Below are positions 7,373 through 15,343 of a stretch of DNA of 43,009 nt, piece after piece. The first letter of the stretch is position 1. The number at the start of each line of letters is the position of its first letter. Below the pieces are notes generated by a model. The model was given only the letters and a program-made list of their open reading frames with translations, searched no databases and was not told the origin of the DNA. This DNA is from G020348385 sp964580235 (GTDB taxonomy: Bacteria; Acidobacteriota; Aminicenantia; Aminicenantales; Aminicenantaceae): assembly GCA_964580235.1 (NCBI GenBank), contig CAZOJY010000015.1:1-43009 (forward strand), written 5' to 3'. Made by a program: the position numbers and the translations under genes.

Positions 7373-8662
7373 TTGAACCAAAAATTTGATGCTATTGTCG
7401 TCGGCGCTGGACCGGCAGGCTGCGCCTGCGGAATTGCCCTGGCAAAAGCCGGATTGGAAACATTGATCGTGGAGAGGGGGAAGTTTGCTGGGGCCAAAAA
7501 TATGTGGGGCGGGGCCTTTTACGGTTCAGCCCTATACGAATTCTTCCCAGATTTTTGGGACGAGGCTCCAGTCGAAAGATATATCGGACGTCATAAATAT
7601 TCTTTGCTCACGCAGGACGCTTCTTTTTCTGTTGATTTCGCATCCCAAAAATTCCGCAAACCTCCTTTTAACGGCTTTTCTGTGCTGCGTTCCAAGTTCG
7701 ATAGATGGTTTGCTGCCAAAGCAGAACAGGCAGGAGCCGTGCTTGCCACAGGCCTCGAAGCGGAAGACCTGTTATGGAATGGAAACGTTGTGGCAGGCAT
7801 AAAAGCCGGTGGCGACGAACTTCCTGCCAGCGTTGTCATCGCCTGTGACGGGGTGAATTCTCTTCTGGCAGAAAAAGCCGGGCTGAGAGGAAAAATTGTA
7901 GCTCGAGATATCAAGCAAGGAGTAAAAGAGGTCATTCAACTTCCCCGCCCGCTTATAGAGCAACGTTTCAACTTACGAGGAGAAGAAGGAATCGCTTGGG
8001 AGTTCATTGGATCGTTTTCGAGAGGGATACCTGGAGGAGCCTTCATCTACACAAATAAGGAAAGCCTGTCGGTCGGAGTCGTTGTTCAATTGAGGGATTT
8101 GGCAGAAAAGGAGGTTTCCCCCAATGACTTGTTGGAGGATTTCAAGCGGCACCCCGAAGTGAAATGCCTGCTGGCTGACGGCCAACTGGCAGAATACTCG
8201 GCCCACCTGGTCCCTGTTGGGGGAAAAGCCATGATGCCAACGCTGTACACTGACGGCATGATGGTGGCAGGCGACGCCGCGGCTTTAACCCTGACTAGGG
8301 GGTTTGTCCTCGAAGGAGCCAATTTTGCGATTGCATCGGGAAAAGCGGCCGCCGAGGCTGCTATCCACGCCAAAAAAACAGGAGGTTTTTCCAAACGATC
8401 TTTAGCTAGGTATCCTGAATTATTGGAACAGAGCTTAGTGCTGAAAGATCTGGAAACCTTTAAAAAAACCCCTCTTTTGCTGGAAAATCCTCGGTTCTAC
8501 CGCCAGTATCCTGAAATGGCCTGTGAATTGGCTGAAAAGATATTCATCAACGATGGCAAACCGAGAAAGAAATTTTGGAAATTGTTCCGTGAATCACAGA
8601 AGGACTGGCTACCCCTTCGGCAATTGATCCGTGATCTTTTCCGGATAAAAAGGGCGATATGA
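7373..8662 (+). CDS. fixC: FixC-like flavoprotein (electron-transfer flavoprotein dehydrogenase)
   Basis: Geranylgeranyl-reductase/ETF-QO family flavoprotein of 429 residues, the usual FixC length. It has an N-terminal Rossmann motif VVGAGPAGCACGIALAKAG, the NMWGGAFYGSAL segment, and a second FAD motif GDAAALTLTRGFVLEGANFAIASGKAAA. FixC passes electrons from FixAB to quinone or another acceptor, together with the ferredoxin-like FixX. The start is TTG at 7373 behind a ggggcag ribosome binding site; a nearby in-phase ATG is absent. Its stop overlaps fixX by 4 bp. Order acd-fixC-fixX-etfB-etfA matches the gene set of electron-bifurcating ETF systems (established for FixABCX; inferred here). Confidence 0.92.
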   Translation: MNQKFDAIVVGAGPAGCACGIALAKAGLETLIVERGKFAGAKNMWGGAFYGSALYEFFPDFWDEAPVERYIGRHKYSLLTQDASFSVDFASQKFRKPPFNGFSVLRSKFDRWFAAKAEQAGAVLATGLEAEDLLWNGNVVAGIKAGGDELPASVVIACDGVNSLLAEKAGLRGKIVARDIKQGVKEVIQLPRPLIEQRFNLRGEEGIAWEFIGSFSRGIPGGAFIYTNKESLSVGVVVQLRDLAEKEVSPNDLLEDFKRHPEVKCLLADGQLAEYSAHLVPVGGKAMMPTLYTDGMMVAGDAAALTLTRGFVLEGANFAIASGKAAAEAAIHAKKTGGFSKRSLARYPELLEQSLVLKDLETFKKTPLLLENPRFYRQYPEMACELAEKIFINDGKPRKKFWKLFRESQKDWLPLRQLIRDLFRIKRAI

Positions 8663-8937
8663 AGCCAACAAGCATTGAAGACAAACTGGCCGTCAACAAA
8701 TACGACATCGATAAAGAACGGCATATCCGCATAAGAGAGGATATTTGTGCAACATGTGAACCGCGCTCATGTCTATTTGCATGCCCTGCGGATTGCTTCA
8801 AACTCAGGGAAGAACACATAACTTTTTCCTATGAGGGCTGCCTGGAGTGCGGCAGTTGCCGGATCGTGTGTCATAAAGAGGCCGTTGAATGGGCTTTGCC
8901 GCGAGCCGGTTTTGGGATTTGCTACCAATACGGATAG
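8659..8937 (+). CDS. fixX: FixX-like ferredoxin
   Basis: A 92-residue ferredoxin-like partner of FixC. Cys residues lie at 30, 33, 38, 42, 46, 61, 64, 67, 71 and 88. CLECGSC (61-67) plus Cys71, with CPADC (42-46), gives the typical FixX 4Fe-4S ligand set. The remaining Cys are extra. FixX carries electrons between the ETF and FixC in FixABCX complexes. The ATG overlaps the fixC stop (ATGA), indicating coupled translation and fixed stoichiometry. Confidence 0.92.
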   Translation: MKPTSIEDKLAVNKYDIDKERHIRIREDICATCEPRSCLFACPADCFKLREEHITFSYEGCLECGSCRIVCHKEAVEWALPRAGFGICYQYG

Positions 8938-8949
8938 AACGAACACAAA

Positions 8950-9750
8950 ATGGACATAATCGTCTGTGTGAAACAAATCCTAGACCCGGAGATCCCGCCT
9001 GCAAAGTTTCGATTGGGTGCAGACGGTAAAAAAGTCGTCCCTCCTGATGGAATCCCTCCCGTGATAAATCCGTACGATGAACAGGCGGTGGAGCTCGCTA
9101 TCAGGATTAAGGAACGACACGGGGGAAATATATCCATCTTGACCATCGGGGACGAAAGCACATCCCGTGTGGTAAAACATGCGCTGGCCATGGGCGCCGA
9201 TGAAGGGATTATCCTTCGAGATCAAGCATTCGAGGGCTCAGACAGTTTTGTGACAGCTTATATCCTGAGTCAGGCGATTCTAAAAATAAAGGAATTCGAC
9301 CTCATTTTGTGTGGAAGACAGGCCGCTGATTGGGACGAAGGATTGGTCGGGTCGATTGTGGCAAAAAACCTCGATTTGCCTTTGATAACGTTGGCCGAAT
9401 CTGTTGATTTCATCGAAGGCCGATTGCAGGTGAAACGCGTGATTCTCGACGGCAGCCAGGTTTTTGCCGTTCCCCCTCCCGCCGTTCTAACCGTGAGCCA
9501 TGAATTGGGTCCACCCCGGTTGCCTTCAGGATGGGGAATCATAACAGCCTCAAAAAAGGAAATTCCCGTCTGGGATGCAAAACATATCGGTGCCGAACCC
9601 GCCCAAACTGGTGCTGATGCCTCGCGAAAAAAATTGATTAAATTATCCATCCCAATAAGAAAAAGAACGTGTGAAATTATCGGAGGGGAAAAACCAGAAG
9701 AGCAAGCAACGAAGCTGGCGGAAAAATTGAGAGAGGCAGGAATTTTATGA
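8950..9750 (+). CDS. etfB: Electron transfer flavoprotein beta subunit (FixA-type)
   Basis: ETF beta (FixA) of 266 residues, beginning MDIIVCVKQILDPEIPPAKF. It has NPYDEQAVELAIRIKE, the ALAMGADEGIIL segment and GRQAADWDEGLVG, which corresponds to the nucleotide-binding GRQAIDGDTAQVG loop of homologues. It accepts electrons from dehydrogenases and pairs with etfA, whose start overlaps its stop by 4 bp. Its ribosome binding site is weak, so expression probably depends on the upstream operon. The presence of fixC and fixX puts it with FixABCX-type, potentially bifurcating ETFs rather than the plain respiratory type. Confidence 0.93.
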   Translation: MDIIVCVKQILDPEIPPAKFRLGADGKKVVPPDGIPPVINPYDEQAVELAIRIKERHGGNISILTIGDESTSRVVKHALAMGADEGIILRDQAFEGSDSFVTAYILSQAILKIKEFDLILCGRQAADWDEGLVGSIVAKNLDLPLITLAESVDFIEGRLQVKRVILDGSQVFAVPPPAVLTVSHELGPPRLPSGWGIITASKKEIPVWDAKHIGAEPAQTGADASRKKLIKLSIPIRKRTCEIIGGEKPEEQATKLAEKLREAGIL

Positions 9751-10736
9751 GAGGAATCTTAATCTGTGGTGAGATGAAGGAGGGGAAGATCACATCCGTC
9801 TCCAAAGAACTCATCACTACTGGGAAGAGGCTCAGCAGCGTCATCAATCAATCCATCGACTTTCTGCTCATTGGAGAGAATGTCGAAAACGTCGCAGAGA
9901 AGGTCGCTAATCTTGGAGTAGATAGAGTCTTGACAGTCCTGGGTTCTGAATATTCGGACTTCCACCCGGAACGCCTGGCTGCCATCCTTTCCAATGTATA
10001 TGAGCGAATAAACCCAATTATCACCCTCTTCGGTCAGACCGATTTAGGCCGTGACGTCGCTCCAAGATTGGCCGCCAAGCTAGGAGCGAGTGTCTGCATG
10101 GACTGTGTGGATCTGGCATTCGATGAGGCAAAAAAAGCGCTTTTACAAACCAAGCCAGTCTACGGTGGCAATGCCTTGGCTCAATGGGCCTCGATCAATG
10201 ACCAACATCATGTGGTGACGATGCGTCCCCGGTCGGAACAACCGGCTGAACCCGATCCCTCCAATAAAGGGAAGGTTGAATCCATTTCGATTGAAATCGA
10301 TGAAACACAGATTCGGAGTCAACTGATGGAGACGAACTATCAAGAGGAGAAGGGGATAAAGCTTGAGGAGGCGAAGGCCATCGTGGCAGGAGGGGGAGGG
10401 ATCGGCGGGAGTGAAGGCTTCGGTTTAATTCAAGAGCTGGCGAACGTCCTCGGCGCAGCGGTCGGCATATCCAGAGTGCCTTCGGACGAAAATTGGATGC
10501 CAAAAAGTCTTGAGATAGGGCAAACAGGCCATATGGTGAGTCCAAACCTTTATATCGCAGTAGGCATTTCTGGAGCGCCCCAGCATCTTGCCGGATGCTC
10601 CAGTTCAAAGCTGATTGTTGCTATAAATAAGGACCCTCAGGCTCCTATCTTTAACATAGCAGATTTCGGGATTATTGGGGATTACAGGGAAGTTTTGCCT
10701 GCCCTCATCGAAAGATTAAAGGATTTAAAAAAATAA
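9747..10736 (+). CDS. etfA: Electron transfer flavoprotein alpha subunit (FixB-type)
   Basis: ETF alpha (FixB) of 329 residues. The C-terminal FAD domain is unmistakable: AIVAGGGGIGG, GAAVGISRVPSDENWMP, IGQTGHMVSPNLYIAVGISG and KLIVAINKDPQAPIF, including the conserved Arg of GISR. It carries FAD and forms the heterodimer with EtfB. It is the last gene of the operon and stops 4 bp before the convergent kinase gene, leaving no room for a separate terminator. Confidence 0.95.
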   Translation: MRGILICGEMKEGKITSVSKELITTGKRLSSVINQSIDFLLIGENVENVAEKVANLGVDRVLTVLGSEYSDFHPERLAAILSNVYERINPIITLFGQTDLGRDVAPRLAAKLGASVCMDCVDLAFDEAKKALLQTKPVYGGNALAQWASINDQHHVVTMRPRSEQPAEPDPSNKGKVESISIEIDETQIRSQLMETNYQEEKGIKLEEAKAIVAGGGGIGGSEGFGLIQELANVLGAAVGISRVPSDENWMPKSLEIGQTGHMVSPNLYIAVGISGAPQHLAGCSSSKLIVAINKDPQAPIFNIADFGIIGDYREVLPALIERLKDLKK

Positions 10737-10740
10737 AAAT

Positions 10741-11640
10741 CTAGAATGTTATTAATTTTTTAAACGCTGAATAGCGCTTTTTGACTTCGCGAAGAGTCAA
10801 AGATTTGAACCGTTCGATCCCAAAATCCTCGATGGCAAAGGAGGCCAGTACGTTCCCGAAAGCAGCCGCTCTGCGTAATTCTTTTTCGTTCACCGAACGC
10901 ACCGAATCTAAATAACCCAGGAAACCTCCTGCAAAGCAGTCTCCGGCGCCCGTCGGATCAACAACTTCTTCACAGGGATAAGCCAAAACCCCAAAAACAA
11001 AATCCTTTCCCAACATCAGGGCCCCGTGTTCTCCCTTTTTTATGACAACATAGGCAGGCCCCAACTCTAAAATCTTCTTTCCCGCCTTGAGGAGATTTAT
11101 TTCATTCGTCAGAAGTTTTATCTCTTCATCGTTGCAGAAAAAGAGATTGCATCTTTTGAGCACGCGCAAAAGAGCCGCTCTGTTGTTTTCGATCCAATGG
11201 GTGATCGTATCCATTGCCATCCATGTGGGATTTTTGAATTGAGCGCGGATATCTTCTTGCAATTCGGGGTGAATATTGGCCAAAAAAACGAACTCTGCCT
11301 CTCTATAAGAAACGGGAAGTTTCGGTTTGAAGTCGGCAAAAACATTCAGTTCCAGTTTCACTGTCGTTCTCTGATTGGGATCATGACCGTAGATCCCTTC
11401 CCAGTGAAAAGTTTTTCCTTTGGCAAACTCCAGCCCTTGAATATCGATTTTTCTTTTTTTGAAAAGATCGATCGTCTCTTGGGAAAAATCCTCACCCACG
11501 ACCCCCACAATCTTTGGGGTGGTAAAATAGCTGGCAGCAAGGGAACAATACGTACAGGATCCCCCAACAATTTTTTCCCTGCGTTCTTCAGGAGTCTCAA
11601 TCGTATCGAAGGCTAAAGATCCGACAATAACGAGGCTCAT
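10741..11640 (-). CDS. PfkB-family (ribokinase-type) sugar or nucleoside kinase
   Basis: PfkB-fold kinase of 299 residues with the C-terminal signature VDPTGAGDCFAGGFLGYLDS and catalytic Asp234. The N-terminus VIVGSLAFDTIETP and GGSCTYCSLAA form the substrate-binding part. The exact substrate is not readable. The gene overlaps MTA phosphorylase by 4 bp (ATGA), so a phosphorylation step in nucleoside or methylthioribose salvage is possible, but this is inference from context only. Confidence 0.9.
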   Translation of the reverse strand: MSLVIVGSLAFDTIETPEERREKIVGGSCTYCSLAASYFTTPKIVGVVGEDFSQETIDLFKKRKIDIQGLEFAKGKTFHWEGIYGHDPNQRTTVKLELNVFADFKPKLPVSYREAEFVFLANIHPELQEDIRAQFKNPTWMAMDTITHWIENNRAALLRVLKRCNLFFCNDEEIKLLTNEINLLKAGKKILELGPAYVVIKKGEHGALMLGKDFVFGVLAYPCEEVVDPTGAGDCFAGGFLGYLDSVRSVNEKELRRAAAFGNVLASFAIEDFGIERFKSLTLREVKKRYSAFKKLITF

Positions 11641-12527
11641 GAGATATACTTTCCGATGATATGATGCAGCTTCTTTTTTGTTTCCTCAGGGATGCGTTCA
11701 TGGGAAGTGACGAAACAATTTTTAATCGCGCGAGAACATTCACAAGTATCTCCCCTCTCTGTGGGTAGTTCTGCCAGGGCTTTCTTTATGATGCTTTTGG
11801 CGTTGTGAATATTGTGCCGCAGGTTTTCAAGTATCAATTCCACAGAGACGGACTCCTCCTCTTCATGCCAGACATCATAGTCGGTGACAAGACTCATTGT
11901 GGCATAACAAATTTCTGCCTCACGACACAGCCTCGCTTCAGTCACACTGGTCATCCCGATGATGTCGCAATTCCAAGATCGGTAGATTCCAGACTCCGCC
12001 TTGGTGGAAAAAGCCGGTCCCTCTATGCATATATAAGTGCCTTTCGGATGGACTCTCATTCCTAGATTTTTTCCGGTCTCGAAGAGGAATTGGGATAATT
12101 CCGGACAGACCGGGTGCGCAAAGCTGATATGGACAGCGATTCCTTCCCCATAAAATGTGTTTCTTCTTCGGGTTCTATCATAAAATTGGTCGGAAATCAC
12201 AATATCTTTCGGCTTGATTTTTTCTTTCAAAGAGCCAACAGAGTTTACAGAAATGACTCTTGTTACCCCCATCATTTTGAAACCGTAAATATTAGCACGG
12301 TAGTTTATTTCTGATGGAAGGAAGCGGTGACCTCTGCTGTGCCGGGCAAGAAAGGCCACTTTTTTTCCTTCGAGAGCCCCGGTTACATAGGTGTCTGAGG
12401 GTTTCCCGAAGGGCGTTTCAAAGGCATTCTCTTCGAGATTGTCGATGCCATCGATCTCATACAATCCAGTCCCTCCCAGGATGCCAATTTCTGCTTGGGG
12501 GATATCTCCTTCCCTTCCTGTCATCAC
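11637..12527 (-). CDS. mtnP: S-methyl-5'-thioadenosine phosphorylase
   Basis: Trimeric PNP/MTAP-family phosphorylase of 296 residues, cleaving methylthioadenosine with phosphate. Motifs are IGILGGTGLYEI (phosphate site), ARHSRGHRFLPSEINYRAN, CIEGPAFSTKAES, IGMTSVTEARLCREAEICYA and TDYDVWHEEE. The two Asp of DYD correspond to the adenine-selective residues of MTAP, which favours it over guanosine/inosine PNP. The start is GTG at 12527 or the adjacent ATG at 12524, both served by gaggag. It is first in a two-gene operon with the PfkB kinase, transcribed from the promoter at 12596-12624. Confidence 0.9.
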   Translation of the reverse strand: MMTGREGDIPQAEIGILGGTGLYEIDGIDNLEENAFETPFGKPSDTYVTGALEGKKVAFLARHSRGHRFLPSEINYRANIYGFKMMGVTRVISVNSVGSLKEKIKPKDIVISDQFYDRTRRRNTFYGEGIAVHISFAHPVCPELSQFLFETGKNLGMRVHPKGTYICIEGPAFSTKAESGIYRSWNCDIIGMTSVTEARLCREAEICYATMSLVTDYDVWHEEEESVSVELILENLRHNIHNAKSIIKKALAELPTERGDTCECSRAIKNCFVTSHERIPEETKKKLHHIIGKYIS

Positions 12528-12595
12528 ATCGTCTCCTCTAATACCATCTTAGCTGCCCACCGAAGCCCGATGGGTCCAGATGAAATTGAGATATT

Positions 12596-12624
12596 GATAT
12601 ATACCTTATCCCAAGACAAGTCAA
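12596..12624 (-). promoter_or_regulatory. Sigma-70-type promoter for mtnP-pfkB operon
   Basis: On the minus strand TTGACT (12619-12624) is followed after a 17-bp spacer by TATATC (12596-12601). The leader to the mtnP start is about 60 nt. Matches to consensus are 5 of 6 for the -35 and 4 of 6 for the -10. Confidence 0.55.
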
Positions 12625-12631
12625 GCTAATG

Positions 12632-12718
12632 ACAAATATGTCGTGCACCCACAAATATGTCGTGCGCCCAAAAGCAAATGGGAATAAAATAGAACCGTCC
12701 CCAATTATCCCCAATTAT
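12632..12718 (+). repeat. Short tandem repeats of a degenerate intergenic element
   Basis: ACAAATATGTCGTGCACCC (12632-12650) is followed at once by a copy with one change (12651-12669). Further on, TCCCCAATTA occurs twice in tandem (12699-12708, 12709-12718) after agaaccgtcc. The tract lies in the intergenic space between the mtnP promoter and the sirtuin gene. Accg-tcccc-type tracts like this often accompany REP-like elements; that link is inference. Confidence 0.75.
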
Positions 12719-12755
12719 TTGAGTTTTAGCAGGCATTCCGGTATCCTTATGACCA

Positions 12756-13535
12756 GTGGTTGCGAGAAAGATGGATGTCCGGCCAAAATTAAAACCTGTG
12801 TGTGATATCTTGCTGGCTGCAAACCGCGTCTGTTTGCTGACAGGAGCAGGAATATCCGCAGAATCGGGTATCCCGACATTCCGGGGGAAAGAGGGCCTCT
12901 GGAATACATACAAGGCCGAACAGCTCGCCACGCCAGCGGCATTCATCCAAGATCCCAAATTGGTGTGGGAATGGTATGACTGGAGAAGAGCAATCATTGC
13001 ATCAAAAGAGCCGAATACAGGTCATAAGGTCGTTGCTGCGTGGGAAGAATATTTTCCAAATTTTGCGTTGATCACACAAAACATAGACGGGCTTCACCAG
13101 CGAGCAGGCTCTAAAAATATCATAGAGCTCCATGGAAACATCTGGAAACACAGATGCATCGACGAAAAAACCATCACCGAAAACCATGATGTGCCTCTCA
13201 AAGAAATCCCCCCGCATTGTGAGAACTGCGGGGCCCTCCTGAGACCCCATGTGGTATGGTTTGGGGAATCTCTCGACGGCTTCATACTTCGGCAATCATT
13301 TCAGCTCAGCGCGAGTTGTGATGTGATGTTTTCGATTGGAACCTCAGCGGCTGTCCAGCCCGCGGCTTCACTTCCCTTGAGGGCAGCAGAAGCGAAGGCA
13401 AAAATAATCGAGATAAATCCTGATCCAACCCCGCTTACAGGATCTGTCGACTTTTCATTCCGCGCCAAAGCCGGTGAGTTCTTGCCTATCCTCAACGAAG
13501 AGCTCCGAAGGCGAATGAGACAGAAAAAGGAATAA
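12756..13535 (+). CDS. cobB: Sirtuin NAD-dependent protein deacylase (CobB/SIRT5 type)
   Basis: Sir2 protein of 259 residues. Motifs are LLTGAGISAESGIPTFRG (28-44), TQNIDGLHQRAGS (107-119) and the catalytic His126 in ELHGN. Tyr74 and Arg77 (WYDWRR) match the YxxR motif of class III sirtuins such as SIRT5 and E. coli CobB, which remove succinyl and malonyl groups. Only three zinc-site Cys remain (134, 155, 158), as I recall for CobB. The start is unclear: GTG at 12756 or ATG at 12771, neither with a strong ribosome binding site. It precedes larC by 4 bp. A succinyl/malonyl-removing role would suit a cell with methylmalonyl-CoA metabolism (inference). Confidence 0.93.
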   Translation: MVARKMDVRPKLKPVCDILLAANRVCLLTGAGISAESGIPTFRGKEGLWNTYKAEQLATPAAFIQDPKLVWEWYDWRRAIIASKEPNTGHKVVAAWEEYFPNFALITQNIDGLHQRAGSKNIIELHGNIWKHRCIDEKTITENHDVPLKEIPPHCENCGALLRPHVVWFGESLDGFILRQSFQLSASCDVMFSIGTSAAVQPAASLPLRAAEAKAKIIEINPDPTPLTGSVDFSFRAKAGEFLPILNEELRRRMRQKKE

Positions 13536-13539
13536 GCGT

Positions 13540-14712
13540 ATGAAATATGTCTATTTTGACGCCTCCTCCGGTGTGAGTGGCGATATGATTCTGGGAGCAC
13601 TGTTGGATATTGGACCAGCTCCTTCGGCTTTTCAAAAGAAAATGGTTGAGCTGAATCTGCCAGTGGAGATAACAGTTAAAGGAGTCAAGAGAGCATCCTT
13701 TCGGGGTTTAAAAGTCGATGTTTGCGTGAAAACAAAGAAGAAAATCACAAGAAAATGGCTGGACATTCAAAAAATTATTGAAAAAAGCCCTATCTCGGTG
13801 GACGGCAAAAAGCAGGCCAAAAGCATTTTCAAAAGGTTATTTGAAGCCGAGGCCTTTGTTCATGGGCGGAAATTTGCCGAAACCCATCTCCACGAGGCCG
13901 GAGCCGATGATGCGATCATCGATATTATCGGGAGTTGCTGGCTGGCCGGTGAGCTTGGCATTCGCAAGTTTTACGCCTCTCCTTTGAATCTTGGGCGAGG
14001 ATCGGTGAAGACATCCCATGGCATTCTTCCTGTCCCTCCCCCGGCTGTCGGCGAGCTGCTGAAAAACATCCCGGTCTACTCCGCTCACGTCGATCGAGAA
14101 CTTGTCACTCCAACCGGAGCAGCCATCCTCTCTACTTTGGCCTCAAAATTTCTCTATTTCCCTGAGCTCTGTTATCAGAAAATCGGATATGGAGCAGGAA
14201 CAGAGAACTTCCCGAATTTTCCGAATATCCTTCGCATCTTCTATGGGAATGCGGAAGAAATTAAAACCGATAACAAAATTTACATGATAGAGACCAACAT
14301 AGATGACGAAAGCCCCCAGATTCTGGGTCATTTCCTGGATATAGCTTTGAAAATGGGAGCATTAGATGTGTTTTTTACTCCAATTTTAATGAAAAAAAAC
14401 AGGCCCGCCACAAAATTGACCGTCCTGGCAGAGCTTGGTAAAATAGATGCTCTCATTCGTGCGGTCTTTCAAGAGACAAGCACCATTGGAGTCAGATATT
14501 ATCCTGTCCACCGGAGGGTTCTGGAAAGAAAAATTCAGATGGTTCGGGTTTTAGGCACAGAGATAGCAGTGAAAGTGGCTCGCCTCGGGAAGAATGAAAT
14601 CAACATTCAGCCCGAATTTTCCGCATGTCAAAAAGCCGCTAAAAAAGCAAACCGCCCGTTGAGAGAGATTATGCAGCTTGCTTTAAGAGAATTTGAAAAC
14701 GCAAAGAAATGA
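13540..14712 (+). CDS. larC: Nickel pincer cofactor biosynthesis protein LarC
   Basis: LarC (former DUF111) of 390 residues, inserting nickel into the pyridinium-dithiocarboxylate pincer cofactor of lactate racemase and related enzymes. Typical segments are MKYVYFDASSGVSGDMILGAL, AETHLHEAGADDAIIDIIG, NLGRGSVKTSHGILPVPPPA and ELVTPTGAAIL. The gene is one continuous frame, unlike the frameshifted larC1/larC2 of Lactiplantibacillus. No larA, larB or larE is in the window, so its partner genes are elsewhere. It sits between the sirtuin and folE in a compact plus-strand run. Confidence 0.93.
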   Translation: MKYVYFDASSGVSGDMILGALLDIGPAPSAFQKKMVELNLPVEITVKGVKRASFRGLKVDVCVKTKKKITRKWLDIQKIIEKSPISVDGKKQAKSIFKRLFEAEAFVHGRKFAETHLHEAGADDAIIDIIGSCWLAGELGIRKFYASPLNLGRGSVKTSHGILPVPPPAVGELLKNIPVYSAHVDRELVTPTGAAILSTLASKFLYFPELCYQKIGYGAGTENFPNFPNILRIFYGNAEEIKTDNKIYMIETNIDDESPQILGHFLDIALKMGALDVFFTPILMKKNRPATKLTVLAELGKIDALIRAVFQETSTIGVRYYPVHRRVLERKIQMVRVLGTEIAVKVARLGKNEINIQPEFSACQKAAKKANRPLREIMQLALREFENAKK

Positions 14713-14734
14713 AGAAGGAGCTTCACACAGACCT

Positions 14735-15343
14735 ATGTCAAAAAAATCCAGAGGAAAAAAAATCGATCTGAAAAAGATCGAACTCGGAGTCAAGTCCATC
14801 CTTGAAGGAGTTGGAGAAGACCCCAAAAGGCCAGGCCTAAAACAGACTCCCATTCGTGTGGCTGCAATGTTTTCCGAGATATTGGGAGGACTCAGAGAGG
14901 ATCCTTCCATACACCTCAAAGTCACCCTGGGAGATAAACATGATGAGATGGTCTTGATCAAAAACATCCCTCTCTACTCGATGTGTGAGCATCATCTCCT
15001 TCCTTTTGCTGGGGTGGCCCACGTGGCCTACATCCCTAAAGAAGGAAGAATCGTGGGCCTAAGCAAAATAGCCAGGGTTGTGGACATCCTCTCGCGCCGG
15101 CTTCAGGTTCAAGAGCGTCTCACCAAACAGATCGCTGACTTAATCGCTGTCCACCTAAAGCCCCTCGGTGTGATGGTTGTCATCGAAGCCGAACACATGT
15201 GCATGTCCATGAGAGGAGCCAAAAAGCCAAAATCTTTGACCGTCACATCAGCCGTCAGGGGGTCTTTTCGAACCAGCAATGCCACGCGCACAGAAGCCAT
15301 AACCCTGATCAGAGGAGGATATTCCGGTGGAAGAGAACTCTAA
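14735..15343 (+). CDS. folE: GTP cyclohydrolase I
   Basis: Type I GTP cyclohydrolase, 202 residues, first step of tetrahydrofolate or pterin synthesis. Zinc ligands Cys84, His87 (SMCEHHLLPF) and Cys156 (AEHMCMSMRG) are intact, and GEDPKRPGLKQTPIRVA is the conserved N-terminal motif. I chose the ATG at 14735. An upstream TTG at 14693 would overlap larC by 20 bp and give an atypical extension, although gaaggag at 14714-14720 is rather far from the ATG. The 3' end overlaps metG by 17 bp. Confidence 0.95.
   Translation: MSKKSRGKKIDLKKIELGVKSILEGVGEDPKRPGLKQTPIRVAAMFSEILGGLREDPSIHLKVTLGDKHDEMVLIKNIPLYSMCEHHLLPFAGVAHVAYIPKEGRIVGLSKIARVVDILSRRLQVQERLTKQIADLIAVHLKPLGVMVVIEAEHMCMSMRGAKKPKSLTVTSAVRGSFRTSNATRTEAITLIRGGYSGGREL

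Noticed and set aside
12541..12755. tRNA or small RNA gene in the mtnP-sirtuin gap
   Set aside because: I looked for a cloverleaf or T-loop signature and saw none; the tract is explained by a promoter and tandem repeats.
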